DNA of 64,000 bases, taken from Thermoguttaceae bacterium. Its GTDB lineage: Bacteria > Planctomycetota > Planctomycetia > Pirellulales > Thermoguttaceae. The notes below the pieces were generated by a model that had not been told where the DNA came from, did no database searches, and saw only the letters and a list, made by a program, of their open reading frames with translations. The DNA lies in NCBI GenBank assembly GCA_029975295.1, contig JARKPK010000089.1, forward strand, positions 1 through 64,000, in the 5' to 3' direction. The position numbers and the translations under genes were made by a program. This document shows, one piece after another, positions 9,928 through 18,061 of the stretch. Position 1 is the first letter of the stretch; each line of letters begins with the position of its first letter.

Positions 9928-10548
9928 ATGACGCACTTGCGGCGTTCAAATTCGTTGCGATTCGGAAGGCGCCGGGCACTGACGCTGATCGAAGTGCTCC
10001 TGGTCCTTGTCGTGCTGGTCATCACAGCCTCCTTCAGTTGGCCGTTGCTGACACGCGCGTTCGAGTCGCAGCGGTTGCGATCGGCGGCCGACTTGGTTCG
10101 AGCCCGGCTGACTCGGGCCCGAATCGAGGCCATCGAGACGGGCCAGACCTGCCGGTTCCAATACAGTGTGGACGGAAGGCAGTTTTCCATCAAAACGGAG
10201 AGCGGCAGTGCCGAAACGGCGGGCGACTCCGAATTGCAGGCAGCCCTCGGAGTGACGCGGGCCGAGCGTCGCCTGTCGGGCGAGCTGCCCGAAGGGATCA
10301 CCTTCGCCCCTCCGCCCGACGCCGACATGGCAATGCCGGCAAGCAACACCGGTAATCCCGACGAGGGCGGCAGCGGAGACGCCGAGGGCGGCTCTTGGTC
10401 GCCGCCGATCTATTTTCACCCGAACGGCACCACGTCCAGCGCGGTCATCCGGCTGCGAAACGCGCACGGCCGGGCGCTGGAGCTGACGCTTCGGGGTGAA
10501 ACGGGAGTGGTGACTGTCAGTGACGTTTTTGCAGACGAATCGCTTTAG
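9928..10548 (+). CDS. gspH: minor pseudopilin, GspH-like
   Basis: The 206-residue protein has a prepilin leader and helix (GRRRA/LTLIEVLLVLVVLV) followed by a globular beta-rich region, in the gspH position between gspG and gspI. The residue before the predicted cleavage site is Ala rather than the usual Gly, which is uncommon but tolerated by some prepilin peptidases. The length fits GspH, the minor pseudopilin that joins the pseudopilus near its tip complex. Residues about 130-155 form a Gly/Asp/Pro-rich loop. The symbol rests on position and on the LRSAADLVRARLTRARIEAI stretch, which resembles GspH/FimT proteins. Confidence 0.82.
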   Translation: MTHLRRSNSLRFGRRRALTLIEVLLVLVVLVITASFSWPLLTRAFESQRLRSAADLVRARLTRARIEAIETGQTCRFQYSVDGRQFSIKTESGSAETAGDSELQAALGVTRAERRLSGELPEGITFAPPPDADMAMPASNTGNPDEGGSGDAEGGSWSPPIYFHPNGTTSSAVIRLRNAHGRALELTLRGETGVVTVSDVFADESL

Positions 10549-10644
10549 CCTTGGGCCGCAATGGGCATTGAGGCTGGTAGATTGAGTCGTCAACTTATGC
10601 TGGGTTGAACCCGGGGCAATCGCGCCATTCGTTCCGGTGATGAC

Positions 10645-10669
10645 GACTCGGCCCCTTCGGCGCCGAGTC
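10645..10669 (+). other. stem-loop between gspH and gspI
   Basis: GACTCGGC (10645-10652) pairs perfectly with GCCGAGTC (10662-10669) around a 9-nt loop, about 100 nt after gspH. No T-run follows, so it is not a convincing terminator. It could be a processing or attenuation site between cistrons. Confidence 0.35.
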
Positions 10670-10705
10670 ATTAGGGTCGTGCGTTTGGAATCAAGGTGAT
10701 TAGCC

Positions 10706-11272
10706 ATGAACCACAGCGCGCCGAAAGCCCACCACCGGCTGATCCCATGCCCCGAACGATGCGATGGGCCAGCCGGGCGAAAGACGCATCGGCTCGTTGG
10801 CCAAGCCGATCTGCCGGCAAGCGGCGTTCGCCGATCGCGGCAACGCAATGCCGGCGGCTTCTCCTTGCTCGAAGTCATCCTGGCCATGGCCATTTTGTTT
10901 GTGTCGGTGGCAATCATCGGCGAGTTGATGCGGTTCGGTCTGAATAGCGCCCGCGCCGCGCGAGACAAAACCAAAGCAATCCTGCTGTGCGAGAGCCTTC
11001 TGAATGAAATCGTGGCCGGCATCACGCCCGCCGAGTCGTTCACCGATGTGCCCATCAGCGATATCGCTGGCGAAGACGATGCGAATTGGACCTGTTCGAT
11101 CGAGACTCAGTCACTTGACAGTTCCGGGCTTGTGAGTGTTACGGTCTTCGTGCGGCAGTTGACGACAAACGATCGTCCGCCGATCGAGGTTTCGTTAACC
11201 CGTTGGATTGCCGACCCATCGTCGGCTGGCACGTCGACGGCATCTGAGTCGAGCACGGAGGGCCAGCAATGA
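10706..11272 (+). CDS. gspI: minor pseudopilin, GspI-like
   Basis: The 188-residue protein has an unusually long hydrophilic leader of about 50 residues before the prepilin cleavage motif NAGG/FSLLEVILAMAILF. The ATG is preceded by AAGGTGA. In type II systems GspI initiates the tip complex with GspJ and GspK. The gene overlaps gspJ by 4 nt (ATGA), indicating translational coupling, and keeps the canonical H-I-J-K order. The long leader could mean that the true start lies downstream, but no ATG with a better ribosome site is evident. Confidence 0.8.
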   Translation: MNHSAPKAHHRLIPCPERCDGPAGRKTHRLVGQADLPASGVRRSRQRNAGGFSLLEVILAMAILFVSVAIIGELMRFGLNSARAARDKTKAILLCESLLNEIVAGITPAESFTDVPISDIAGEDDANWTCSIETQSLDSSGLVSVTVFVRQLTTNDRPPIEVSLTRWIADPSSAGTSTASESSTEGQQ

Positions 11273-12717
11273 CGACGCTGATTTTGCGAAATACCAGACA
11301 ATCGCGCCGGCCAGTGCCGTCGCCGCGGAATGCCGCTGGCTTCACGCTTCTCGAAATGTTGCTGGCCTTGGGGCTGTCGGCCGTGGTGATCGGCGCCATC
11401 GCCATGGCGGTAGACATTCACTGGCGCGTGCTCGACGCCGGCCGCCGCGACGTGGAAGAAGCCCAGCTTGCTCGGGCCATTCTCTGCCGCATGGCCGACG
11501 ACATTCGCGGCGCCGTCCAATACGATCCGCAACAGGCCGAGAAACTGCTGGGGCAAGTAGTGCCGTCGCCGACCGACGCCGGCTCATTGGCTTCTGCCGC
11601 AGGGCTCAATACGGCGGAGGTCCAATCGGCGATGTCGGAGTTGGGGGCCGATTCATCACAAGACCCTTCGTCGTGGGTGCCGCCCTCCATTCCCGCGCTC
11701 TACGGATCGACCGACGTGCTTCAGGTCGACGTCAGCCGTTTGCCCCGGCTCGACCAGATCAGCGCCGCGGTCGAGGCCGATCCCCTTTCGCCGCTGGCCC
11801 AACACCTGACCGATGTGCAAAGCATTGCGTATTACCTCGGCGTCGGCGGAGTGACGGGCGCCGGCGGATCAGCCGAAGGCACGAATCCGGCACCGGCGGG
11901 CCCGGCTGCGCAGGGCGGATTGTTCCGCCGCCAGCTCGATCGGGCGATCACCGCTTGGGCCGCCGAACAAGGAACGCTGAGCAACGTTGACACTCATTTG
12001 GAGCCGATTGCGCCCGAGGTTGTGCGGCTGGAGTTCAGCTACTACGACGGGTCGGGTTGGTATTCGGAATGGGATTCGGTGGCGGCCGGCGGCTTGCCCA
12101 CCGCAGTCGAGATCGCCATTGCCCTGCGTCGGCCGCCGAAGTCGCGCGGCGCCGCGTCGTGGTTCCGCGCGGCCGCAGAGAACGAAAGCGAGGAATCGGG
12201 CATCTATCGCATGCTGGTGGTCTTGCCCGGCGCGCATGCGCCCTCGCAGGCGCCCGAGAGCACGTCTAGCGAAGACGAGAGCGGCTTGACCGACGAGATG
12301 GGTGACGACGGTTCGGGCTCCGATTCGGCCGCCGGCGACGATGCAAGCGGTGACGCCGGTGGCGGCGGCGGACGGCGGGGTGGAGATGGATCGCAGGGCG
12401 GTGGCCGCGGCGGCATGGGATCCACACCGCCCGGCGAGGGCCAAGACGATCCTTCGGCCGACGAGGGCGGCCAGCGATCGCGCGGGCGGCCCGGTGGTGG
12501 CATGGGCGGACGCGGCGGTGGGTTCGGACGTGCCGGAGGAGGGGGCGGCGGCGAAGGCGGCTTTGGACGCGGCGGTGGCATGGGCGGCGGCCGAGGTGGC
12601 GCAGGTGGTGGCATGGGCGGCGGCCGGGGTGGATTTACGCCAGGCGGCGGATTCGGCGGTGGTGGCGCGCCGACGGGCTCCCCGAGCGGCGCCGGCGGCG
12701 GAGGCGCGCAGCCATGA
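11269..12717 (+). CDS. gspJ: minor pseudopilin GspJ-like with long Gly-rich C-terminal tail
   Basis: The 482-residue protein starts with a prepilin leader NAAG/FTLLEMLLALGLSAVVIG and a globular region up to about residue 325 (VRLEFSYYDGSGW is typical of GspJ). The final ~150 residues are Ser/Asp-rich and then almost pure Gly/Arg/Pro/Met repeats (GRGGMG, GGGMGGGRGG and similar). Ordinary GspJ proteins are about 200 residues, so the tail is a large addition. GspJ binds GspI and GspK at the pseudopilus tip. The gene overlaps gspI and gspK by 4 nt on each side. The tail is in frame and has the same base composition as the operon, so it is probably real. Confidence 0.82.
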   Translation: MTTLILRNTRQSRRPVPSPRNAAGFTLLEMLLALGLSAVVIGAIAMAVDIHWRVLDAGRRDVEEAQLARAILCRMADDIRGAVQYDPQQAEKLLGQVVPSPTDAGSLASAAGLNTAEVQSAMSELGADSSQDPSSWVPPSIPALYGSTDVLQVDVSRLPRLDQISAAVEADPLSPLAQHLTDVQSIAYYLGVGGVTGAGGSAEGTNPAPAGPAAQGGLFRRQLDRAITAWAAEQGTLSNVDTHLEPIAPEVVRLEFSYYDGSGWYSEWDSVAAGGLPTAVEIAIALRRPPKSRGAASWFRAAAENESEESGIYRMLVVLPGAHAPSQAPESTSSEDESGLTDEMGDDGSGSDSAAGDDASGDAGGGGGRRGGDGSQGGGRGGMGSTPPGEGQDDPSADEGGQRSRGRPGGGMGGRGGGFGRAGGGGGGEGGFGRGGGMGGGRGGAGGGMGGGRGGFTPGGGFGGGGAPTGSPSGAGGGGAQP

Positions 12718-14312
12718 AGCCGCGCACAAGTCCGCTCAGCGTGATTGATTCCGCATCCCTGTTGCATCAGGGAACAGGCGGTTCATCTTCGCCAAGGCCG
12801 CGCCGAGCATTAGTGCTGATCTTGGTGATGGTGGTCGTCGCCCTGTTGACACTGGGCGGACTGACCTTCTCCGAACTGATGCTCAACGAGCACCGCGCTG
12901 CGGTGCTGGTGGTTCATCAGGCACAAGCCCGCGCCGCGGCTGACTCGGCCATCGAAGCGGTCCGCTACTTCCTTGCGCTGCCGATCGATGTGCAGCACGA
13001 GATGGGCGGCTGGTACAACAACGAACAGCAGTTCCGCGGCGTGCTCCTGCGCGAGGATGAAGATCCTCGCGGGCGCAGCCGCTTCTCCATCGTCGCCCCG
13101 ACCGCTGACGACGGATCGGGATTCGCCGGCATCCGCTACGGCATCGAAGACGAGTCGACCAAGCTCAACCTCAACGCCCTGGCGGCCATCGAGAAGAAAA
13201 CCCCGGGAGCCGGGCGCGACTTGCTGCTGGCGCTGCCGGGCATGAGCGACGACATCGCCGACGCTATTCTGGATTGGATGGATGCCGACGACGAGCCTCG
13301 CGAGTTCGGCGCGGAAGTGGACTATTACCTGGGGCTCGATCCGCCCTATGTTCCCAAGAACGGGCCGCTGGAGACGATCGAAGAACTTCTCTTGGTTCGC
13401 GGCGTAACGCCGGCGCTGCTCTTCGGAGCCGACGCCGACCGCAACGGCTTCGCCGATTCCGACGAGGCCCTGATCGCGGCCGAGGGCGCCGACAATTCAG
13501 ACGGCCGGCTGAATCGCGGATGGGCCGGTTATCTCACGCTATGCAGCCTGGAAAAGAACACCCGGCTCGACGGCTCGGCCAAGATCGACGTCAATCAGTC
13601 GGACATGCAGAAGCTGTACGACGAACTGGTTGAAGCGCTCGGCAACGAAGATTGGGCGGCGTTCATCGTCGCCTACCGCCAGAACGGGCCCTATACGGGA
13701 ACCCGGCCGGGTGAATTGATTTCGGGCAAGACGCCGGATCTCAAGCAGAAAGGGGTGGTGAAACTCAGCACCATTCTCGACCTGATCGGCGCACGTGTCC
13801 AAGCCCGTTTTCCCGGCGAGCGGCAGGCGGTGGTGCTGGAGTCGTTTTTTCCCGAAGTCCCCGGCGTGATGAACGTCTATCTGCCTCTGTTGATGGACAA
13901 CCTGACGGTGAATCCGCAGAAAGTGATCCCCGGCCGAATCAACATCAACCAGGCGCCGCGCGCCGTGCTGGAAGGCATCCCCGGCATGACCGGCGAGTTG
14001 CTCGATACCATTCTTTCGCAACGCGCGGTTGACCCGGTCGAACGCGATCCGGGGCGCGACTACGAAACCTGGCTGCTCACCGAAGGGCTGGTCTCTCTCG
14101 ACGAAATGAAGACGCTGATGCCCTTCGTGTGCGCGGGAGGATCGGTTTTCCGAATTCAAGCCGTTGGGTACTTCGACGGAGGCGGACCATCGGCGCGCGT
14201 CGAGGCTATTATCGACACCACCGAATCAAAGCCGAAGCTGATCTTCTGGCGGGATCTAACGCACTTGGGACGCGGCTTTTCGCTGGAGACCCTGGGCGTC
14301 GGCGGATTCTGA
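12714..14312 (+). CDS. gspK: type II secretion tip protein GspK-like
   Basis: The 532-residue protein begins with a hydrophilic leader and one hydrophobic helix (RRALVLILVMVVVALLTLGG), then a large periplasmic domain. The middle has YGIEDESTKLNLNAL and MSDDIADAILDWMDADDEPR, hallmark segments of GspK. The C-terminal half has a ININQAPRAVL helix-hairpin-helix-like segment found in many GspK relatives. The +5 Glu of normal prepilins is absent, as is usual for GspK. It is longer than enterobacterial GspK (about 320 residues), partly through a duplicated helix-hairpin region. The start codon overlaps the gspJ stop (ATGA). It is the last gene of the operon. Confidence 0.88.
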   Translation: MKPRTSPLSVIDSASLLHQGTGGSSSPRPRRALVLILVMVVVALLTLGGLTFSELMLNEHRAAVLVVHQAQARAAADSAIEAVRYFLALPIDVQHEMGGWYNNEQQFRGVLLREDEDPRGRSRFSIVAPTADDGSGFAGIRYGIEDESTKLNLNALAAIEKKTPGAGRDLLLALPGMSDDIADAILDWMDADDEPREFGAEVDYYLGLDPPYVPKNGPLETIEELLLVRGVTPALLFGADADRNGFADSDEALIAAEGADNSDGRLNRGWAGYLTLCSLEKNTRLDGSAKIDVNQSDMQKLYDELVEALGNEDWAAFIVAYRQNGPYTGTRPGELISGKTPDLKQKGVVKLSTILDLIGARVQARFPGERQAVVLESFFPEVPGVMNVYLPLLMDNLTVNPQKVIPGRININQAPRAVLEGIPGMTGELLDTILSQRAVDPVERDPGRDYETWLLTEGLVSLDEMKTLMPFVCAGGSVFRIQAVGYFDGGGPSARVEAIIDTTESKPKLIFWRDLTHLGRGFSLETLGVGGF

Positions 14313-14453
14313 CGCCCCGAGACACGGTGAGCCGGCCGGCAGCCGGGCCGTTCATCACCGGCAAAACTCGCCGATGATTGCAGAACCGCGCCAAGTCGCC
14401 ATGGGCGAGGCGGAGTGCGACTGAGCCGCTGGCAGCAGTCGGCGGGAATGGAA

Positions 14454-14486
14454 AAAGCCGGCGCGCCTCAGCGGCGCGTCGGCTTT
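14454..14486 (-). terminator. bidirectional-type terminator hairpin
   Basis: A 14-bp stem (14454-14467 with 14473-14486, one G-T wobble) has a 5-nt loop TCAGC. On the minus strand it is followed by TTTTTC, ending the small exported gene that stops at 14605. It may also stop gspK transcription on the plus strand, where only TTT closes the stem. Confidence 0.7.
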
Positions 14487-14604
14487 CGTGCCCGAAGCCT
14501 GCTTCGATCTGCCCCATGCCCTCGCTGAAGACCGAATCGATCCGCTGGTGCGTTGCACTGCCCCGCCTTGGCGAATCGCCCCCCGCCGGTCTCGACGCGG
14601 CAGC

Positions 14605-15012
14605 CTACTTCTCAGCCGAATTGCTTCGCGGCAGGATCACGTAGTTGTGGCCCACGGCGTTCCACTGGTAGGGGAACGCGCGGTTGGTTGACGCCCAGTA
14701 GGGCGAATAGTCGCCATTGAACGGATCGGGCGAACTGCGGGGACGGGAATTCGACATGCCGAACCAACGCATGGCAGCCAGTCGGTTCTCTCGCTGCTGC
14801 TGCTGGAACTCGGCGTTGCGACGAACCGCCAATCGCGGGTCGCTGTAATTCTTCATGTACTGCTCGTAGAACCACATTTCCGGAGTTGGGCTGAGCTGGC
14901 CCGACACCTGCGAACCGGCGACCGAAGGAGCCGCACGGCCCGGCTGCTGCGCCTCGGCCGCCTGGGCGCCGCACCACGCCAACGCAAACGACAAAACGAT
15001 GAACAGTCTCAT
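14605..15012 (-). CDS. small exported protein of unknown function
   Basis: The 135-residue protein has an N-terminal signal peptide (MRLFIVLSFALAWCGAQA, cleavage near AEA-QQ) and a GGGGGATAGGAA ribosome site just before the ATG. The mature part holds a Tyr/Arg/Gln-rich segment (EMWFYEQYMKNYSD, RRNAEFQQQQREN) and ends with aromatic residues (DYSPYWASTNRAF). I recognise no catalytic motif. Similar short Tyr-rich exported proteins occur in planctomycetes, so I treat it as conserved hypothetical. It is a single-gene unit with the terminator at 14454-14486. Confidence 0.75.
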   Translation of the reverse strand: MRLFIVLSFALAWCGAQAAEAQQPGRAAPSVAGSQVSGQLSPTPEMWFYEQYMKNYSDPRLAVRRNAEFQQQQRENRLAAMRWFGMSNSRPRSSPDPFNGDYSPYWASTNRAFPYQWNAVGHNYVILPRSNSAEK

Positions 15013-15314
15013 TTCCTATCCCCCCTGAATGGCCGAACAACTCCGCCTGCGGCACGTTGTCCCGCTAGGAAGAAATTCGGATGCGCGAGGGCGTTCGGAT
15101 TAGAGAACTTTTGGCGAAAATGCGGAAAGAAACGCCCCGCCTTGAACCGCCTGCGGCCCGAAGGCCCTTCCTGTTGACGCCGAGGATGACAACGCATCAG
15201 GGCCGACCAACGGAAGACCGCTGGTTCTTGGGTCGTCTCAGAGTTCCCGGGGCGCATCGATTCTCTGGCGATCAACGGCACAACCAAGGCGGTCGCTTCG
15301 CTGGCCGAGAAGAT
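15013..15314. other. intergenic region
   Basis: This 302-nt stretch lies between two minus-strand genes. Open frames crossing it are not convincing. It should contain the promoter of the small exported gene, but no clear -35/-10 pair was found. Confidence 0.4.
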
Positions 15315-16289
15315 TCAGTAGTTCGGCGTCGGCGGGCGGTAATCCGACCAACGGATCGCGCGGAACCAATCCACCGTGCGTCGCAGCCCCTCGCTCAGCG
15401 GAATTGTCGGTTGCCAACCGAGCCGCTGCCGGGCCAGCGTAATGTCGGGCTTGCGCTGCGTCGGATCGTCAGCAGGCAAGGGTTGTGAGACCATCCGCGA
15501 TCGTGCGCCGGTCATTTCGATTACCAGCTCGGCCAATTGGCGAATGGTAAACTCGTCGGGATTGCCCAAGTTGATCGGTCCGATGCAGTCGCTCGGACTG
15601 TTCATCATGCGCACCAGGCCTTCGATCAAATCGTCGCAGTAACAGAACGATCGTGTTTGAGAGCCGGAGCCGAAGATCGTAATGTCCTCGCCGCGCAGCG
15701 CCTGGCGGATGAAGTTCGACACAACCCGCCCGTCGTACGGATGCATGCCCGGACCATAAGTATTGAATATCCGTACGATCCGAACATCGAGTCCGTTTTG
15801 CCGGTGATAGTCCATAAAAAGCGTTTCGGCGGCGCGCTTGCCCTCGTCGTAACACGCCCTCGGTCCGATCGGATTGACCGCCCCGCGGTAGGTTTCGGGC
15901 TGGGGATGCACCTCGGGGTCGCCGTAAACCTCGCTGGTCGAGGCCTGGAGCACCCGCGCGCGGCACCGCTTGGCCATCCCCAAAACGTGAATCGCCCCTA
16001 ACACGGACGTCTTCATCGTCTTGATCGGATTGTACTGGTAATGCCCCGGAGCAGCGGGACAGGCAAGATTGTAGATCTGATCGACCTCCAAAAAGATCGG
16101 CAGCGTAATGTCGTGGCGAATCAGCTCGAAGTTCGGTTGGCTGAGCAGATCGGCAATGTTCGTCTTCTGACTCGTGAAGAAGTTGTCGAGGCAGATGACA
16201 TCGTGCCCCTCGGCCACCAGCCGCCGACAAAGATGCGACCCCAAGAAGCCGGCCCCGCCGGTAACCAAGATGCGTTTGCTGTTCGACAC
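15315..16289 (-). CDS. uxs: UDP-glucuronate decarboxylase (UDP-xylose synthase)
   Basis: The 324-residue short-chain dehydrogenase/reductase uses NAD to decarboxylate UDP-glucuronate to UDP-xylose for envelope or exopolysaccharide synthesis. Seen: the Rossmann motif [10 protein letters not shown] at residues 10-19, [30 protein letters not shown], the catalytic YDEGK (about 146-150), and [21 protein letters not shown], which together mark UXS rather than GalE or dTDP-glucose dehydratase. I chose GTG 16289 because GGAGG lies 8 nt upstream; the in-frame ATG at 16364 would add 25 residues unlike the family. The length matches bacterial UXS. It is monocistronic here, with a 302-nt spacer before the next minus-strand gene. 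Confidence 0.93.
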   Translation of the reverse strand: MSNSKRILVTGGAGFLGSHLCRRLVAEGHDVICLDNFFTSQKTNIADLLSQPNFELIRHDITLPIFLEVDQIYNLACPAAPGHYQYNPIKTMKTSVLGAIHVLGMAKRCRARVLQASTSEVYGDPEVHPQPETYRGAVNPIGPRACYDEGKRAAETLFMDYHRQNGLDVRIVRIFNTYGPGMHPYDGRVVSNFIRQALRGEDITIFGSGSQTRSFCYCDDLIEGLVRMMNSPSDCIGPINLGNPDEFTIRQLAELVIEMTGARSRMVSQPLPADDPTQRKPDITLARQRLGWQPTIPLSEGLRRTVDWFRAIRWSDYRPPTPNY

Positions 16290-17204
16290 GAGCGCAACCT
16301 CCACGATAGGGAACTCACTTCTGCCGTCCTCTGCGTCGCACACCGCCGAATGGCCGGCCGGCACCCGACATCAAACTCGCGTCAATCGAAATCGAAAGCA
16401 TGCCGGAATTCAACGGCCCGCCCCCCCCAACACCATGCCGTCCGAACCCTATCCCCCGCGTCAAGAGGAAAGCCCTCAACCCCCTTTTTGGCATTTACAA
16501 TTACCACCATTTAGGGTAGTGCTCTTCCGGCCGAACGCGAAGACCGCACACAGGAACAAGATACCTGCCGAACCGTTTCAGCCGCCCGAGCGAGAAACCC
16601 GCCGATCGCCGCAACTGATTCTAAATTATAGCTTTAGAAAAAGCCAAATCGTCACTTTTCGCGTTCTGCCATCGAAGCATCGCCATTTCTTACCGTCAGC
16701 ACGATGCAACCCGAGCCGAGCTGAACACGAATATTTCGCTGAGAGTTGATGTTATTGCTTCTAGCATTGTTCGGCAACGGCTGCTAATATATTATCAGTA
16801 AAGTAAGTTTTTCTGACCTACTTCTAGCGGGGGTGGGTCGCATTGGCGTCGTCTGACGTGGGGGAGGTCGGGTCCGTCAGTGGTCGAGTGATGGTTTGGG
16901 CGGCAGAGCGGTCTCTTGGGGCGGACTTCCTGCGTTTTCGTCCGCGCAACAGCTAGCATTCCTCGCTTGCTGTTCGATTTCTACCATTGGGTGGGCTAAA
17001 GGTCTGCGCCCACGGACTCTCGTTGGAGGGCGTAATCGGAGAATCTGCGTTTTTTCGCATTTCTCCAATTACAACAGCGAAATCCGTGAGCGTTCATTGC
17101 CCGCCCCTCCGACCAGACTCGCGCCCCGCAGGCATTCCGCCGGCGCCCTCTTGTGCAAACGTGGTTGTTGTAATCAAGAACAGATGGCAGGGGAGGTGTG
17201 CGTC
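16290..17204. other. long divergent intergenic region
   Basis: This 915-nt region lies between uxs (minus) and the response regulator (plus). It is AT-richer in 16490-16830 than its surroundings. A possible plus-strand promoter (TTGTTC at 16767, TATTAT at 16790, 17-nt spacer) and the long hairpin listed separately at 17032-17072 are its only visible elements. The frame open upstream of the regulator from 16896 lacks receiver-domain similarity. Confidence 0.45.
17032..17072 (+). other. long imperfect hairpin upstream of the response regulator
   Basis: Nested pairs GTAAT/ATTAC, GGAGAA/TTCTCC and TGCG/CGCA close a loop of six T residues, about 15 bp in all, with small internal mismatches. No T-run follows, so it is not a normal terminator. 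It lies 133 nt before the GTG start at 17205 and may be a cis-acting leader element. Confidence 0.4.
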
Positions 17205-17819
17205 GTGAATGATGACATTGCCGTGTTCGTCGTTGATGAAGATCCTGTGTTACGCGACGGCGTTTTGATTCTTCTCCGTTCACGATTCTCTCAGACAGAG
17301 GCGTTCGGCGACCTTGAATCGATGTGCCGAAAGATGGCGACGGGCCGAGCAACATGCATTCTTGTCGATCTTCTCACGCAGACGCCGGGAGGCGTCGGTC
17401 CGGTTCGCTACCTCAAGCAGCGAGGGATCGACGCGCCGATCATTGTTGCTTCGGCCAACGCCGGACTGAGCGACGTCATCCAGGCCTTCCGCGACGGCGC
17501 TGCGGATTTTGTTCAGAAGCCCTATAGCGAAGTCGATCTGCTCGGGGCGGTCACCCGTGCTGCCGAAGCCGCGCGGCGGATCGCAAGCTCGGCCGGCTTG
17601 AAGGCTCATGTTCAAGATCGTTTGCAGCGTCTTTCGCCCGGAGAACGCGAGGTGCTCGGTTTGTTGCTCCAAGGCTTCTCCAATCGGGAGATGGCCGCCC
17701 AACTCGGCATTAGCATTCGCACCGTGGAGGATCGCCGCGCCCGGCTCATGCGAAAAATGGCGGCCGAGTCGCTGGCGGAAATGGTCCAAATGGTGGCCCT
17801 CGCCGGATTCAGCCGGTAA
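17205..17819 (+). CDS. FixJ/NarL-type response regulator
   Basis: The 204-residue protein has an N-terminal receiver domain (acidic pocket VDEDP, predicted phospho-acceptor Asp in CILVDLL near residue 58, conserved Lys in VQKPYSE near 103). Its C-terminal LuxR-type helix-turn-helix reads LSPGEREVLGLLLQGFSNRE, followed by AAQLGISIRTVEDRRARLM. The start is GTG 17205, with GGGGAGG 8 nt upstream; the longer open frame adds non-homologous sequence. Proteins of this shape are FixJ/TodR-like transcription activators. It converges on a hybrid histidine kinase, but shared function is only inference because the genes are in opposite orientation. Confidence 0.88.
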   Translation: MNDDIAVFVVDEDPVLRDGVLILLRSRFSQTEAFGDLESMCRKMATGRATCILVDLLTQTPGGVGPVRYLKQRGIDAPIIVASANAGLSDVIQAFRDGAADFVQKPYSEVDLLGAVTRAAEAARRIASSAGLKAHVQDRLQRLSPGEREVLGLLLQGFSNREMAAQLGISIRTVEDRRARLMRKMAAESLAEMVQMVALAGFSR

Positions 17820-18061
17820 TGGCCATTGGCTCTAATTTTTGCCGATCGATTTCGGCAACCGTCAGCCCACAGCGCCCAAACGGCGATCTTGTCGCGGGAA
17901 CGACTACCGTTCGTTCCGCGCACTGCCGCCGATTCGTCCAGCCATGGATGCGACATCGGCGTCGGCCGCATACGATCTCTCGCCTTGATCCGATTTTACT
18001 CGCAGGATCGCCCTTCTCGCTCGGTCTTCCGCGCACCGTTGCGATTCACTGCCGACCGGCG

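Noticed and set aside
16896-17204. Upstream extension of the response regulator
   Set aside because: The extra residues lack any receiver or sensor motif, and GTG 17205 has a strong GGGGAGG site.
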